In this document: positions 25,481-36,529 of the stretch, piece by piece | Layout: the number at the start of each line of letters is the position of its first letter | Position numbering within the stretch: position 1 is the stretch's first letter | Source of the DNA: Siphonodentalium dalli | Lineage: Eukaryota; Mollusca; Scaphopoda; Gadilida; Siphonodentaliidae | Direction of reading: 5' to 3' | DNA: 64,000 nt | Assembly: GCA_032622095.1 (NCBI GenBank) | Contig: CP136064.1 | Coordinates: forward strand, 260,067,863 to 260,131,862 | The notes under the pieces: generated by a model | The model's database searches: none | What the model was told of the DNA's origin: nothing | The model's input: the letters and a program-made list of their open reading frames with translations, nothing else | Translations under genes and position numbers: made by a program

Positions 25481-26363
25481 TATGAGAGGCCAAATTCACA
25501 TTTCATAATTAATTGCAGTTAAGCAATAGCACTTAAGCATACTTATTTGCGATTAAGCGCAATTCATGGTTATACTGTATGTAACTATGTACCCCTGGTG
25601 AATAAATAGGTGTATCTATAACTAAACCTGAACTCATATTGACATATCACCTCCTTGTTTTCATTGCTTTGGATAGTTGGGATTGTGAACTAGCCTAAAT
25701 TCTTTATCAAAATGGGTGACTCGCGACAGTATTACCTTCTGTTTTAGTCGAGTCGAGGAACCAACCCATCAAAGCTCAAGTGTGATCAGATATCGATTAT
25801 TGAAGTTTGTTATTTCAATTGATTGCTGCCCAGAAACACGCCGTGAAAAGGGTGGTTTCGGTCAAAATTGCGGATGAAGATGGATAACTCTAAAACAAGT
25901 GGTAATACGGTAAAATTTCGTGATACTTTAGTAATTATACGGCCATATTTTGTTGAACAAAATGTTTATAAATCACACGTTTTTGGGAAATTTGATACCA
26001 TAGTTGACAGTGGTCAGCATTATTTTTTGCAGTTAATCGATTCTGATAACTAAAGCTTATTTTGAAGAAATATTGTTGTTGTTGTTGTTGTTGTTGTATC
26101 TTTATAATATGGGTCTTTCTAATCGGATTGAGGACCTTTAGTTTAAATTAGCCAAATGCAGATACACCCGGTCATGCTAATAGTTAAGTTTTATGGGTAG
26201 TTACACTTACTCTCAAGCAACTCATAGCGCTTAATCGCAATTAATTGCACTTAAGCGCAATTCATTTCAATTATGCGCAAATGCCATATGATTGCTTCAG
26301 CGCGATATATGGTATATGCGCTTAAGCGCAATTCATTATTAAATGTGAATTTGACCTCCCATA
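25481..26363. mobile_element. TIR element family A, copy 1, with nested MITE B
   Basis: The left end TATGAGAGGCCAAATTCACA and the right end, the inverted TGTGAATTTGACCTCCCATA, define the element. Palindromic subterminal motifs built on GCGCTTAAGCGCAATT cluster at both ends (about 25520-25566 and 26230-26335). MITE B (25745-26140) is inserted inside. The whole lies between the arms of inverted repeat C in lectin intron 2. A related, larger copy is at 52790-56505. Confidence 0.75.
25745..26140 (+). mobile_element. MITE family B, copy 4, nested in element A
   Basis: Shares TCGAGTCGAGGAACC, CATCAAAGCTCA, GTCAAAATTGCGGATGA, a (TTG)n run near 26071-26098 and an AATCGGATTGAGGACCTTTA end. Its left terminus is decayed. 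It lies next to the AAATTAGCC block that also flanks the equivalent position in the other A copy, so it was inserted into A. Confidence 0.7.
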
Positions 26364-26762
26364 CAGTAAATTTTTTGTCTATATATATGAACGAGTAGGG
26401 TCTGTCTGCATGTCTTCTGTCCGCTTAAATTTGAATATATACGCGACCATTTGCGTTAAAAACTTCCCAACCAAATTATCCAGTGTGTGAATCAATGTGG
26501 AAACAATTAAGTATGGCGCGATTTGAATACAACAGGACAAAAATCACGTGCCTATATATTTACAAAAGTAACTTGCATCTGGTTCCACATTCAGTTGTAC
26601 GCTATAGATTGGAATTTTACCCGCTATATACATGTAGGAAACACAACACTTCTACATTAATGGACAGCCAAGGTGGGATTACGAATACAACAACTCGAAA
26701 GAACACTGGAGTTTTCCAGATGATGTTTCTATTCTCTATATCAACCGAGAGTACAAATATTT

Positions 26763-26800
26763 CGTATAGTATTGTATAGTATAGTATTGTATAGTATTTT
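26763..26800. repeat. Microsatellite of TATAG/TATTG units
   Basis: Alternating GTATAGTATA and GTATTGTATA pentamer-type repeats followed by an AT-rich run. Confidence 0.7.
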
Positions 26801-27754
26801 ATTATAAATAATTTTTATATTTTTTATTTTCAATAATTTTATTTTCAAACATTCATTCGGGTGTTGTAAAATCCCATCGTCGATTGCCTCAGCGAAGCCG
26901 CAAGCCTTTGCCTCACAGTGGTTACATATATGAAGGCAGGCATGCGATTCTCTCGTCAATAGCACCTGGAATTATAATATCGCTTAGTGGACTTGAACTT
27001 AAGCTAATATTAGTAACAGATATAGCTGTACACCCCTCCGACTGTATGTTTTTGTCCCCTCCTCATTATTGTTTTAACCATTGCTGAATATTGAAAACAA
27101 TAATTTTCTAAGTCGAAAAATGTCATATAACTCCACACAAAAAGGTCTGACATATTTCATATTCTTATATGTTCGCATGTTCCCATGGTACTAAATATAT
27201 ATATGCCAAGCCAAAAAAAACAAATGACCGCAAAACTTAGGAATAAAAACTCGGAAAATTGCATCCACGAAAGGACGTCGTACGAACAAGCTGCTTCCTG
27301 TATAACCCCGCAAGTTGTGGGCCACAACTCGTTGCGAGTGTATAATCAAATATAAAGGGTAAAAATCGGCACACCGCTGCATTTTTCTGAAAAACGTTGG
27401 ATGTAAATCATTTTTTTTTTATGTCGGCCTTCCGAGAGTGATGACAAGACAGAGTTAACAATATGACATACATCAAAAGTCATATGTTTACCGAACATGT
27501 ACTTCGTAGTTGGATTTCAGTTACAGGTTACAGTTCAGTTATATATATAAGTCACCGCCTGGATGTTATGTTGTACCAGGAGACATATACAACATTATGG
27601 ACACCCAGAACCATTGTGGCCACACAAAAGTCAAATGAAACGCCCATCATCTGCGGCAAAATTGCTTTTTCGACCAGAAATTGAAGATGGCAGACCTCAG
27701 CAAAATCACGACTAAGCGGACAGATTTTTTACAACTAATGATAACAATTTTCGG

Positions 27755-28203
27755 GACTAACCGGACAGTATTTTCGAGGTGGGTACCTACATCAAAAGAT
27801 GAAATTTGGAATTTTGAGACAGTCCGTGAAAATACTCAAAATATGCATTTGTGGGAGGAAAACAGGACTTTCGATCGGTGTATAGGTTGTTGCGACAGTT
27901 GTCTGCGATGAATGTGAAAAGTATGATTTTCTGGGATATTTTGGGGAAGAAATCGTCTCGCGGCGATGATTAAATGACATTTTTTCCGCGATCGAACAAT
28001 GGCAACTGACTTAAATTGATCGTCGGTGTCCGAACATTAGCGAAGAAATATTCACTCACCTTCAGTTGGTCAGATATGGTATCCAAGCGTTTATTTTCCC
28101 AAAAAAACGTCCAAAAATGTCAACAAATATTTGTCGACAGATATTTCTCCACCTCGAAATCTACGACTTCCGGTTTTGGTTCGTGTCCGTTGATCCACTG
28201 TGA
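27755..28203 (-). repeat. Inverted repeat C, right arm
   Basis: The reverse complement of 24379-24826. The two arms enclose about 2.9 kb that includes element A with its nested MITE. They could be two insertions of one family in opposite orientation or the arms of one composite element. No target duplication was identified at the outer ends. Confidence 0.85.
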
Positions 28204-29404
28204 GTTTGATAAATTTGATTCACAATGCATGAGTCGTAAGAATTGTATATCACATGTACAATACTAGAGCTTTATGCTTTTTTAACAAATCAAAATCCTT
28301 ACAAGAAGTTGCAAAATCATGCAGAATGCTCACATTTACAGCGTTGGCTGCGGCGCTTCACAACCGTATACGACAGTATTGCGCACTCTGGCTGGCGACG
28401 GAAAATATAGTTCCCAAATTTACCTCTTTGTATTTCATATATGACCTTTTTATTTCATAAAAATCAGAATTTGGCATGTGTTTCAACAATAACAATACAT
28501 GGCAACCTGAAAATATATCACATGCATGATCGCGATTTAAAAAAAAGAAGCCTGTTTCACCCTTATTTTAACTGATTTCTGTCAAATTTTGCCTATATTT
28601 CACCCTCAATTGTAAAAATACTGGTTTGTGTATTTCACTGGAGATTGGGTAGATGAAGCAATATCATGAAAGATATACTTTGAACATAATTGGCACAAAA
28701 AGTATAGGTTGTCCGTTTACTTTTCTCATAAAATCCTCAATTGCATCAATTTCCATGACACTTCTGGACAAACTCCAGGCAGAGTTATCTCTCATCGCTC
28801 CGCTGAGATACCACTACTACAACTGGCCCACAAGGACATTAATAAGGATGTCTTGCATGTTCTAAGTTCTTAAGTTTTAGAATAAAAAATTGTCTATGTC
28901 TGGCACAATTCACATTGTACTTATCAACACCGAAATAATTACCATTATTGCAAATTTTGGTGGTCAAAATAAGATAATAGGTGACTAAATATAGTTCCGA
29001 CCGTCCGACGATACGTAAAAATAGATGTATCGGTCCGCAAAGTACCATCCTTCCGATAGTGATCTATCGCAGTGATAACGTAAAGGCGCTTCCTGGAGTT
29101 TGACTTCTGGATTCATAGAAAAACAGGGAGGTAATTTTGGCAGATATGGACTCGAAGTTCCATAGATCTCGCTGACATAACAGAGGTCAAGTCATCAAAA
29201 TAGCAGAAATCAGACTGTATATAGGCTTAAGACAATTAAGGCTGCAAGGCGCAAACCAAAATAAGCCTATTTACAGACCCTGATACAATACAAATGATCA
29301 AATACTCATTTCTGTGAAAAATAGTGTCTAAATACAACATGATGTACGTATGGCCAATGACCCCTAGGTGCGACTAAATAGAGCAACAATTTCTATAGCA
29401 ACTC
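28204..29404. other. Intron 2 stretch with nothing recognised
   Basis: No exon, domain or repeat boundary could be supported in this part of lectin intron 2. Confidence 0.4.
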
Positions 29405-29507
29405 AAGTTCGAAGTCAAGCTGCAAAACGCTATGTCTGAACGCTGCCGGCAGGTGTATTTTCTTAATTAAATCTAACATTTTTTTTATTGAAGTGTTTTG
29501 TTAGTTA
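29405..29507 (+). repeat. Interspersed repeat M, copy 2
   Basis: Matches the reverse complement of 2040-2153 through GTCAAGCTGCAAAAC, ATGTCTGAACGCTGCCGGCA and TGTATTTTCTTAATTAAATC. Confidence 0.55.
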
Positions 29508-29713
29508 CAATTCATTCTGGCTCGATCGAGACAATTTTCAAATAAATAAATGTTACATTTCTTCACATTCACATTGGTAAGTCCTGCGTTTGGGAACTGA
29601 ACTCTGCATGGAGATTGGTTCGAAGTTTCCGTTTTACAATCTAAACCTCCCCGATGTAACAATATCGACTACAGTCACTGTTTATTATATTAACCCTTTA
29701 CCCAACAGAAGGG

Positions 29714-29898
29714 CCCTGTGCCAATGCATTCTCTTATATATGCGAGTCGACCATAGGTCGCCTCGCATATATAAGAGAATGCATTGGCTTAACACATTAA
29801 AAATTATAAAATTGTTTTTTTAGGCCAATGCATTCTCTTATATATGCGAGGCGACCTATGGTCGACTCGCATATATAAGAGAATGCATTGGCACAGGG
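29714..29898. repeat. Head-to-head pair of 69-bp hairpins (superpalindrome)
   Basis: Two identical hairpin elements, 29720-29788 and 29824-29892, lie in opposite orientation about an AT-rich 35-bp spacer. Both carry the same outer CCCTGTG/CACAGGG, so the full 185 bp is also a palindrome. The same unit occurs singly at 11679-11747. It ends 281 bp before the start of lectin exon 3. Confidence 0.9.
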
Positions 29899-30179
29899 CA
29901 TAACTGTAACTATCACAATGTGGTCAAGGAGCCGGTTCCAATGATATCCACATTTGTATGGTTCTATTGAGACAGACCGAAGATATTTTAGGCTGTTGAA
30001 GCTTTATTTGGCCGGTTTTGGCCGTTTTGTTGGGTAAAGGGTTAAAATGTATTTATTGTATCTCATGCACTCAATTAACAAGGAACTTGTCTAAGCACCA
30101 TAATAAACGTTTGTTTGGTATCGAAAACGACCAATTGTCATGCATGGATGAGTGTTGTGGCATGTTTTATTTTTAACAG

Positions 30180-30397
30180 ACTCTCTGTGGATTGACGGCA
30201 GAGATGAATTCGCCAGTGATGTGATGCTGACTTGGGAAGGGGAAGCACTACCATACATCAAATGGTACTCTATATATGAGCCTCACGGCGGGACACATGA
30301 TTGCATGCTCATCGCGTACAGTAACTGGCGTTCCAAGTACGGGATGGCAGACGCATTCTGCAACACGAACACCCGCGTCTTTATGTGCCAGAATTAA
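30180..30397 (+). CDS. Exon 3: C-terminal half of the C-type lectin domain
   Basis: Starts after the acceptor TTTTTAACAG (ending at 30179) with two bases that complete Asp151, and ends at TAA (30395-30397). Residues 152-222 include the WIGL-type strand (LWIDG), an EPH tripeptide at 184-186 where mannose-type lectins have EPN, and the remaining three domain cysteines (C192, C211, C220). The usual WND is not present: the equivalent stretch is YGMADAFC. So all four structural cysteines of the fold exist, but the canonical calcium and sugar site is altered. Binding could be calcium-independent or non-carbohydrate. I infer a diversified immune or mucosal lectin. No AATAAA was assigned confidently downstream. 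Confidence 0.85.
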
Positions 30398-30931
30398 TTC
30401 AGGAGGCATCACTCGATACTCTCGAGGTAGTATACATGTTACACTGGTGTAAATGTTTCCCATATGCCTTAGTGCAAACGTTTTAGTGTATACTGTTACA
30501 ATATAAATCCTAGGTCCAAAATGTTCTTTAAATCTCCAAAAAAAATTATGCAAACAAATCATGTCCGTCTAGCAGGGAATTCGCCTTTAAATCTTGTGTT
30601 TTCAGACGGTAACTAGACAGTGTCAGAACCGCAATAAAAAAATAATGTCATATTTTAGACAACATGTGCACCACAAAATTCAAACTTCAATACAAAGGGT
30701 TAATTCTTGTGCCAAAGGCTATTTATTATCACAGGGAAGAGGTGTAATGATTTTTTTAAGCAAAAACACACACGGCTATTGACCAATCAGGGCACAGTGT
30801 ATTTTTATTCTCTCCCGCATCCACTAGATGTCACTCCGAAACATATTTACACCAGTGTAACCAGAATACACACTGTCACTAACTCGCTGCCATCGTGGAT
30901 CCATCAGGCCCGGTTCCGTGGTTTTAGTGCT

Positions 30932-31025
30932 ACAGGTCAAAGTTCTGGAGTAGCATTCCACACATGGAGCTTTTGAATATTCATGAATTCCATATATGGA
31001 ATGCTACTCCAGAACTTTGACCTGT
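30932..31025. repeat. Inverted repeat with 29-bp perfect arms
   Basis: Arms 30932-30960, beginning ACAGGTCAAAGTTCTGGAGT, and 30997-31025 are exact reverse complements around a 36-bp centre. They are embedded in repeat E sequence on both sides, which suggests a small foldback insertion downstream of the lectin gene. Confidence 0.8.
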
Positions 31026-31760
31026 GGCACACACAAAAAAAACGGATCAAATATGGCCGCGACTCAGTGACAATCATGCGTATTCTGTAACAGTCGAATA
31101 CATAATTATATTCATACTGCATATGGATCGACTTGAAATGTATTGAAATTGGTCTGTCTTTTTCTATGTCAACGTTTGGAATTATATTTGTAATCAATAG
31201 AGATGGTGGTATAAGATCTTCATTATATATACTTTCAGAATAAAATCGTCGACGAAAATGACTTGCTTCTCTTTTCTGGAATTGCGCAAACCATACTTCA
31301 CGCCCTTAAATGGAGACTACGCCAATTTAAATAATTTCCTGATAATATCCAACGATCTAATATCGATAATATATATAGAACGATCAGGGGACAGGATACA
31401 AGATCCGGTGGTGGGTGGGGTCTGCCATGCAGTGATCGCCGATAGCAGATTTTCCCAATGGCATGTATAATTGTTTTCCAAAACCATATTTAAAGAAAAT
31501 GTAAGACAACTAAAATGATTTTAAGAATGCAGAATTTTACACTGGGCCAACATAGAGCATTAATCAACAGATGGGGGCTCCTATAGTTTCAATGTTTACC
31601 AAATAATTGTTCTTTAATAACACAATGTTATGTGGTGGGTCCCTCTTCTTACGAGGAAATAATTGAACTGAAAACAAATAAGATTTTTCATTAGTTCTCA
31701 TTGTTTTTTTGACATTCAATTATCGTCAGCTCATTTAATTCTTCTGGTGCTTTAACTGGG
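31026..31760. other. Spacer downstream of the lectin gene
   Basis: Nothing beyond a short repeat E block near 31047-31070 was recognised. Confidence 0.4.
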
Positions 31761-31761
31761 A

Positions 31762-31850
31762 GCCTCGCATATATATGAGAATGCACCGGTTTACAAGGTG
31801 AAGGTAAATATTGTTTGGCCAATGCATTGTCTTGCATATGCGATGCTCCA
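31762..31850. repeat. Decayed hairpin element (family D)
   Basis: Contains GCCTCGCATATATATGAGAA and GGCCAATGCATTGTCTTGCA, recognisable but mutated relatives of the 69-bp hairpin arms, interrupted by about 40 bp of other sequence. Confidence 0.5.
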
Positions 31851-31856
31851 TACGGA

Positions 31857-32103
31857 CAAAATTGCGGATGAATATGGATAACTCTAAAATAAAGTGGTAA
31901 TACGGCCATAGTCTGCGATACTCAAGTGATAATACGGCCATATTTTGTTGAACAAAATGTTAATAAATAACACAGCTGACAGTGGTTAGCATTATTTTGT
32001 TGCAATTAAACGATTCTGAGAACTAAAGCCTATTTTAAAGAAATGTTTCTGTTGTTGTATCTTGATGATATGGGGACCGACTGATCGGATTGAGTACCTT
32101 TAA
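31857..32103 (+). mobile_element. MITE family B, copy 5, 5'-truncated
   Basis: Starts in the middle of the family at GGACAAAATTGCGGATGAAT and runs to the TCGGATTGAGTACCTTTAA terminus. It abuts the decayed hairpin element. Confidence 0.7.
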
Positions 32104-32971
32104 AACTATTGTAAACATCGGTGTTACAGTGCCAGCAATTTTATCAGCAAACAGTTGAGCAAATTCAGATCAACCAATGAAGAAGGTCAGAGCAATGGAC
32201 AATATTCCATAAAACAAAGGTTTTTATTTGCAATGTTTGTTGATAAAATGACTTTCACTCTAACAGTAATGGTTACAGGACAATAGCTTCAACATGACAA
32301 ATCTAGTCATTGGAGAATCAATACTATCAATACTAAAAAATGAGAACCAAGTCTATCTGTTTGTTTTATGGTTTATGCCAGCATGGCAAAATTTATGTCA
32401 GATACATATACATTATACATATTTATTCACTCATGTGGTCAAATTATGCCATTGGAGCATTGACATATTATATGTTTACAAATAGTAATAAATAAATTGT
32501 ACGCATGCGTGGTAAGTATACAATACTCAATAGTGATGGGGTGGGGTGCTGTGGGTGGGGGTCTTTTCGTTATTACTAAGTTCATTTTGGTTCTTCGTGG
32601 TCGATGCCAGATATTGTACATGGGGGGGGGGGGCGGTCTTCAGTACAGTTGTTGTGGTGGTGAATAATGGGTGTGTATATATAGTGTCAATCATGGGCCT
32701 CAGTTTGTTCCTTGTCTGACAAGGTCATATTTTATGAAGGCAGCTAGGTTTATCAAGATCTTCCGTGAGTTGAAAAGACATAATAACTTCAAACTGGGTG
32801 CGTAGACACCACCCCGCCCCGGACTAGCAGGACCATTCTAGTCGACTGGTAATCGAGATAATTTTGGACAGTTAAAAAATCTCCCATATTTATGAAAGGT
32901 CGAATTGACACCGGAGAGCGTCATTTTCTGTTACTAACGCTTGATTTACGACTCCCTAAAAGGTTGCCATA
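32104..32971. other. Intergenic stretch with a poly-G run
   Basis: No supported gene. A G homopolymer lies at about 32622-32632. Confidence 0.4.
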
Positions 32972-33547
32972 TTAAAGGAATACTGTACTCAAATGTTGTT
33001 GTTGGTTTCTATAGCCTCTCAGTCGTAGAATAAGGTAACCAGATTTCCATTATTTGAAAGTATGTTGAGTACGAAGTAATGTTACGGGTGGCAGATTAGC
33101 CGGAATGCGAAAATACCAATTGTCGTTGCCGAGTAATATTTGGACAGTTTTCAAGCAAATGTATCAAATAAATGTTATATTATATGCATACTAATACCAT
33201 ATACCCATTTAAGTCATTGTGTAGACACTAGTCGGTGAGTGGTTTGAATTTACGCCCCGTATCAACATAATGTTTTAAACGATCGTGTGTGCCACGCTTT
33301 GCCCAATCCACTATCCGTGAATTATTTTGATTACGTCTTGTACACGGAAATTTGTAATTTAATTTATGGCTACAGCCATAAAGTAAATTTATATCTAATT
33401 ATTAACTTTGATTTTAAGATAACATATTAACCTGAACGTTTACAGAATACATCTTCGACTCACATTACTTAGTTTTCTCTATAGTATCGATATTAGATCG
33501 TTGTTATCACAGGGAATTTATTGAAAATGGCGTACAGTACCCCTTTA
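32972..33547. mobile_element. TTAA-flanked MITE (family H), copy 2
   Basis: Runs from TTAAAGGAATACTGTACTC to GGCGTACAGTACCCCTTTAA. TTAA lies at both edges and the termini are nearly identical to those of the copy at 10623-11252. Confidence 0.7.
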
Positions 33548-33783
33548 AATCCTTTTCGGCACTTAACTAGCAAGAAGGTATATGCACGGAGAACAAAGTC
33601 TATCTATTTACCATGTTCTTTGCAGTGATGGTGGTTTGATTCCGCGTATAAAAAATTCGACAACTCAAACCTTTTTCGGGATTATACCTGAGTTTATTTA
33701 TTTCAGTTGTTTCACCAGAGAAATGAACTAAAATATCTTCAAGAAGATTGATTTTTATTCTCTCAAATTGGTTTTTCGCTCAT

Positions 33784-34014
33784 TCATTTGAGTTCACAAA
33801 TGTAAACTGCCACATTCCAGCAAGGGAAGTCGTTTAGGAGGAAGTTCGGGGAACTTGACTTGTAGAATATCATGCAATCCTCATCACCGCCATCATTGTT
33901 TGGCTCTCCTGATGCCCAGCCCGTCCAGGGGAGACGATTGTTGTCCCAGATAACCCAGCTTCCCTCCGCTTCCTCGTCGCTGCAGTCCACCCAGACGATT
34001 TTTATTGTTAACAT
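33784..34014 (-). pseudogene. Orphan terminal exon of a second C-type lectin domain
   Basis: Encodes the C-terminal half of a C-type lectin domain. It has a WVDCSDEEAEGSW strand and loop, a canonical EPN within GWASGEPNNDGGDEDC, LND in the WND position, and the expected cysteines through YICELK before the stop. It is closer to the textbook mannose-type site than the lectin encoded on the + strand. No AG acceptor lies just upstream of the WVD segment, and an in-frame TAA sits directly before the first Met codon at 34012-34014. No N-terminal half of a lectin domain was recognised upstream on the - strand. I read it as a broken or relic paralogue exon in a lectin neighbourhood; a non-canonical splice site is the alternative. 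Confidence 0.7.
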
Positions 34015-34209
34015 TTATTGCTGAATGGACAGTAGACGCCACAACCGTCCAATCACGCTACTCTCATTTCATGTACATGTGTAGGACTCCGGGAGAATTG
34101 TGGTCACTAGTTTCGGTACGATCTTACGATATACTTACAATTGTATTGGCAGTGTAGGCTAAACGTACTTTTACTGCATCATAGCACATGGACCTGTTGT
34201 CATGAACGT

Positions 34210-34615
34210 GGCGACGGGGGTGTCTCACCCCTTGATCATGCTATGGATCTCTATGATCCAGCTACGCCCGAAGAGATCATACTCAGGGATGTGGCTAGAG
34301 AGGGGTGTGGGGTGTCTCACCCCTTGATCGTGCTATGGATCTCTATGCTCCAGCTACGCCCGCAGAGAGCCTCGCACAGATAGATGGATATATTCCTGAG
34401 TGTCGTCTGCTCGTGTCTGTGGGGGCACCATACGGGTGTTCAGTATATCATGCTATGAATCTCTATGCTCCAGCTACGCCCGTAGGGAACCTCACACAGA
34501 TGGATGGATATATTCCTGAGTGTCGCCTGCTCGTGTCTGTGGGGGCACCATACGGGTGTTCAGTATATCATGCTATGAATCTCTATGCTCCAGCTACGCC
34601 CGTAGAGATCATACT
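34210..34615 (+). repeat. Minisatellite with 120-bp units that stays open in one frame
   Basis: Two units of exactly 120 bp (from about 34450 and 34570, sharing CATGCTATGAATCTCTATGC) follow two diverged units starting near 34222 and 34325. Because 120 is a multiple of three, one frame is open across 34305-34652, giving a 40-residue repeat with GYIPECRLLVSVGAPYGCSV. There is no signal peptide or domain, and the first diverged unit is out of frame, so I treat it as a minisatellite. Confidence 0.7.
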
Positions 34616-34734
34616 CCACTTGTTCAAAGCCTGGGATTTGTTTACGTTGTGACAGGGAATTCTATAAGATTATAATATTGCAAAAACAGTTCAGGCAATT
34701 TCTTAGATAATATATGTTCCTTAATAATGTATTT

Positions 34735-34850
34735 CACTGTAGGTGAAGGTCCCAAGCTCGAATATATTTTATATATTCCTAATAATATGATATTGAGAGC
34801 GTTACCATTTCTGACTATGGTTTTCTTGTTATTACGCCATGGGGATTTTT
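34735..34850 (+). repeat. Solitary end of element family F
   Basis: Contains GCTCGAATATATTTTATATA and AGCGTTACCATTTCTGACTA followed by TTTTCTTGTTA. This is the same terminus found at both ends of the F copy at 16056-17398 and at 37440-37530. Confidence 0.55.
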
Positions 34851-35021
34851 GGGACACACTCAAAGTTGGTGCGACCCCGAGTCCGGTAAAAGAGGTAGTT
34901 GGGAATTTCAATTAAGTTTATTGTCGATTAAATTATGTCAATAATGTTGTTATTTGGTTTGTGATAAACTATGCTAATTACAAATACAAGAAATGAAAAA
35001 GATAATCTGTAAGTCTTATAT

Positions 35022-35396
35022 TTCAACTTTTATCGACATTTTTCATTCCGCAGCCGACTAAAAGTTGTAGTCGGAACCAGCCGAGTCAGCCGCCTGTTGG
35101 TTAATTAGGTCCTAATTGTTATTGTTCGGATTATGCATGTTGGCGGCTCAAATCAATGGATGTTTTAGTTCCGACGTGAGTGTATGAAACAGTTAGTGAA
35201 TTATACTCAAAGTACTGTTTATGCACTATACAGTTGTTTTACAAGTAAGATTAGATCATGCACAGGAATGTGTTTTGTTAGAGATGGCGCAGCTGATTGT
35301 ATATGCCTATATATAGGGGATACTTAACGAACCCGGCCGGCGGCTGATTCGGCCGGCGCTGTCTCCGATTGAAACTTTTAGTCGATAAAAGTTAAA
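35022..35396. repeat. Inverted-repeat element G
   Basis: The left end has CAACTTTTATCGACA and GCCGACTAAAAGTTGTAGTC. The right end has the inverted form, with CTTTTAGTCGATAAAAGTT. GCCGAGTCAGCCGCC and GGCGGCTGATTCGGCC are the paired GC-rich blocks. A related segment (GGCCGAATCGGCCGCCGGTT) lies at 17221-17240 within family F, so G may be part of that family. Confidence 0.5.
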
Positions 35397-36529
35397 TTAA
35401 AGATTTACAAAATATCTTTTTAATTTTCTTAATTTGTAATTGTCCTAGCTTATACCAAAAATCAACAATATTGGCCTTATAAGAACGACAAATAAAGGAA
35501 ATTGAACTTTGCAACTACACCTTGTACCAGACTCGGGCTCGAACTGCAACTTTTAATGATTTTTAATGTTCTACTGCCAACACCACCGAACGTGCAGTTC
35601 ATTCGTAAACGTATCGGAAAACGAGGTAGACATCAGTTATTTATTTATTAGCCTCCATCGAGTAGAGTATTGTATGTTCATATATGAGTATTATACAAAT
35701 AATGTACAGTCTTATATATAAATAATAAATATACAAATATTTTGATATGGTCAACAAGACAGTGTCACTATACTGAAGCCTCGTGCACTGATGCTAGAGT
35801 TAATCAGCTATTTACAATCAGTGGTATAGCCACAGAACGTGTACCAGAACGTGTACCAGTTTATTCTGATAAGTTTCACAACACGAACGACACAGTTTGT
35901 TGTTGACGTGCGTCGTTTTATTCGACAACAGCGCAAGATGTTTCAGTGAGGTTACTTAGGACAGTATGAATCTCTAAGGGTACACACATCTAACGCTTTC
36001 TTATGACACATGCTTTTATAAATCAACTTGTGTTTTACTTGTCAGAAAAACCTGACCTTCATTTTAAATGTTGTTTGAGCTCGAATACGTTCCAGATATT
36101 ACAAGAACGGTCTGTAACGCAGTTTAAAGTTTTTCTTGTTTTTTTAATGTACGTCAAAACTTGACGCCATGATAATTGCATTTATTGAAACCAGATTATG
36201 ACCGATAAACATGGATGTTCAATTATGTGGTTTAAAATGAGACAAAAAAATAAAACTCAACATTCTGGATTTTTCACATTGGAAACACCCTTTTGTGGGC
36301 CCTTAAACTTCCTTGGGGTGATTTCGGACACTAGCCCAGGGTAAGCATCTTCCACCACGACCGCTAATATAGCCTATATATTCTATTTCACTATAAAATG
36401 TGTCCAGACTAATTATGTCTAAAGAAGGTATATTTTTATTATTCATAAAGCCAACAAATCGATGTTGTGATATTTGTTTTATTACCCCTTCGTGGTGTCC
36501 GAAATAACCCCTACAACTCAACACTGTGA
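35397..36529. other. Intergenic stretch with nothing recognised
   Basis: AT-rich, with only short open frames and no domain. Confidence 0.4.

Noticed and set aside
25481-26363. Clusters of GCGCTTAAGCGCAATT as possible transcription-factor operators
   Set aside because: They occur at equivalent subterminal positions in both copies of element A, so they are better explained as transposase-binding subterminal repeats.
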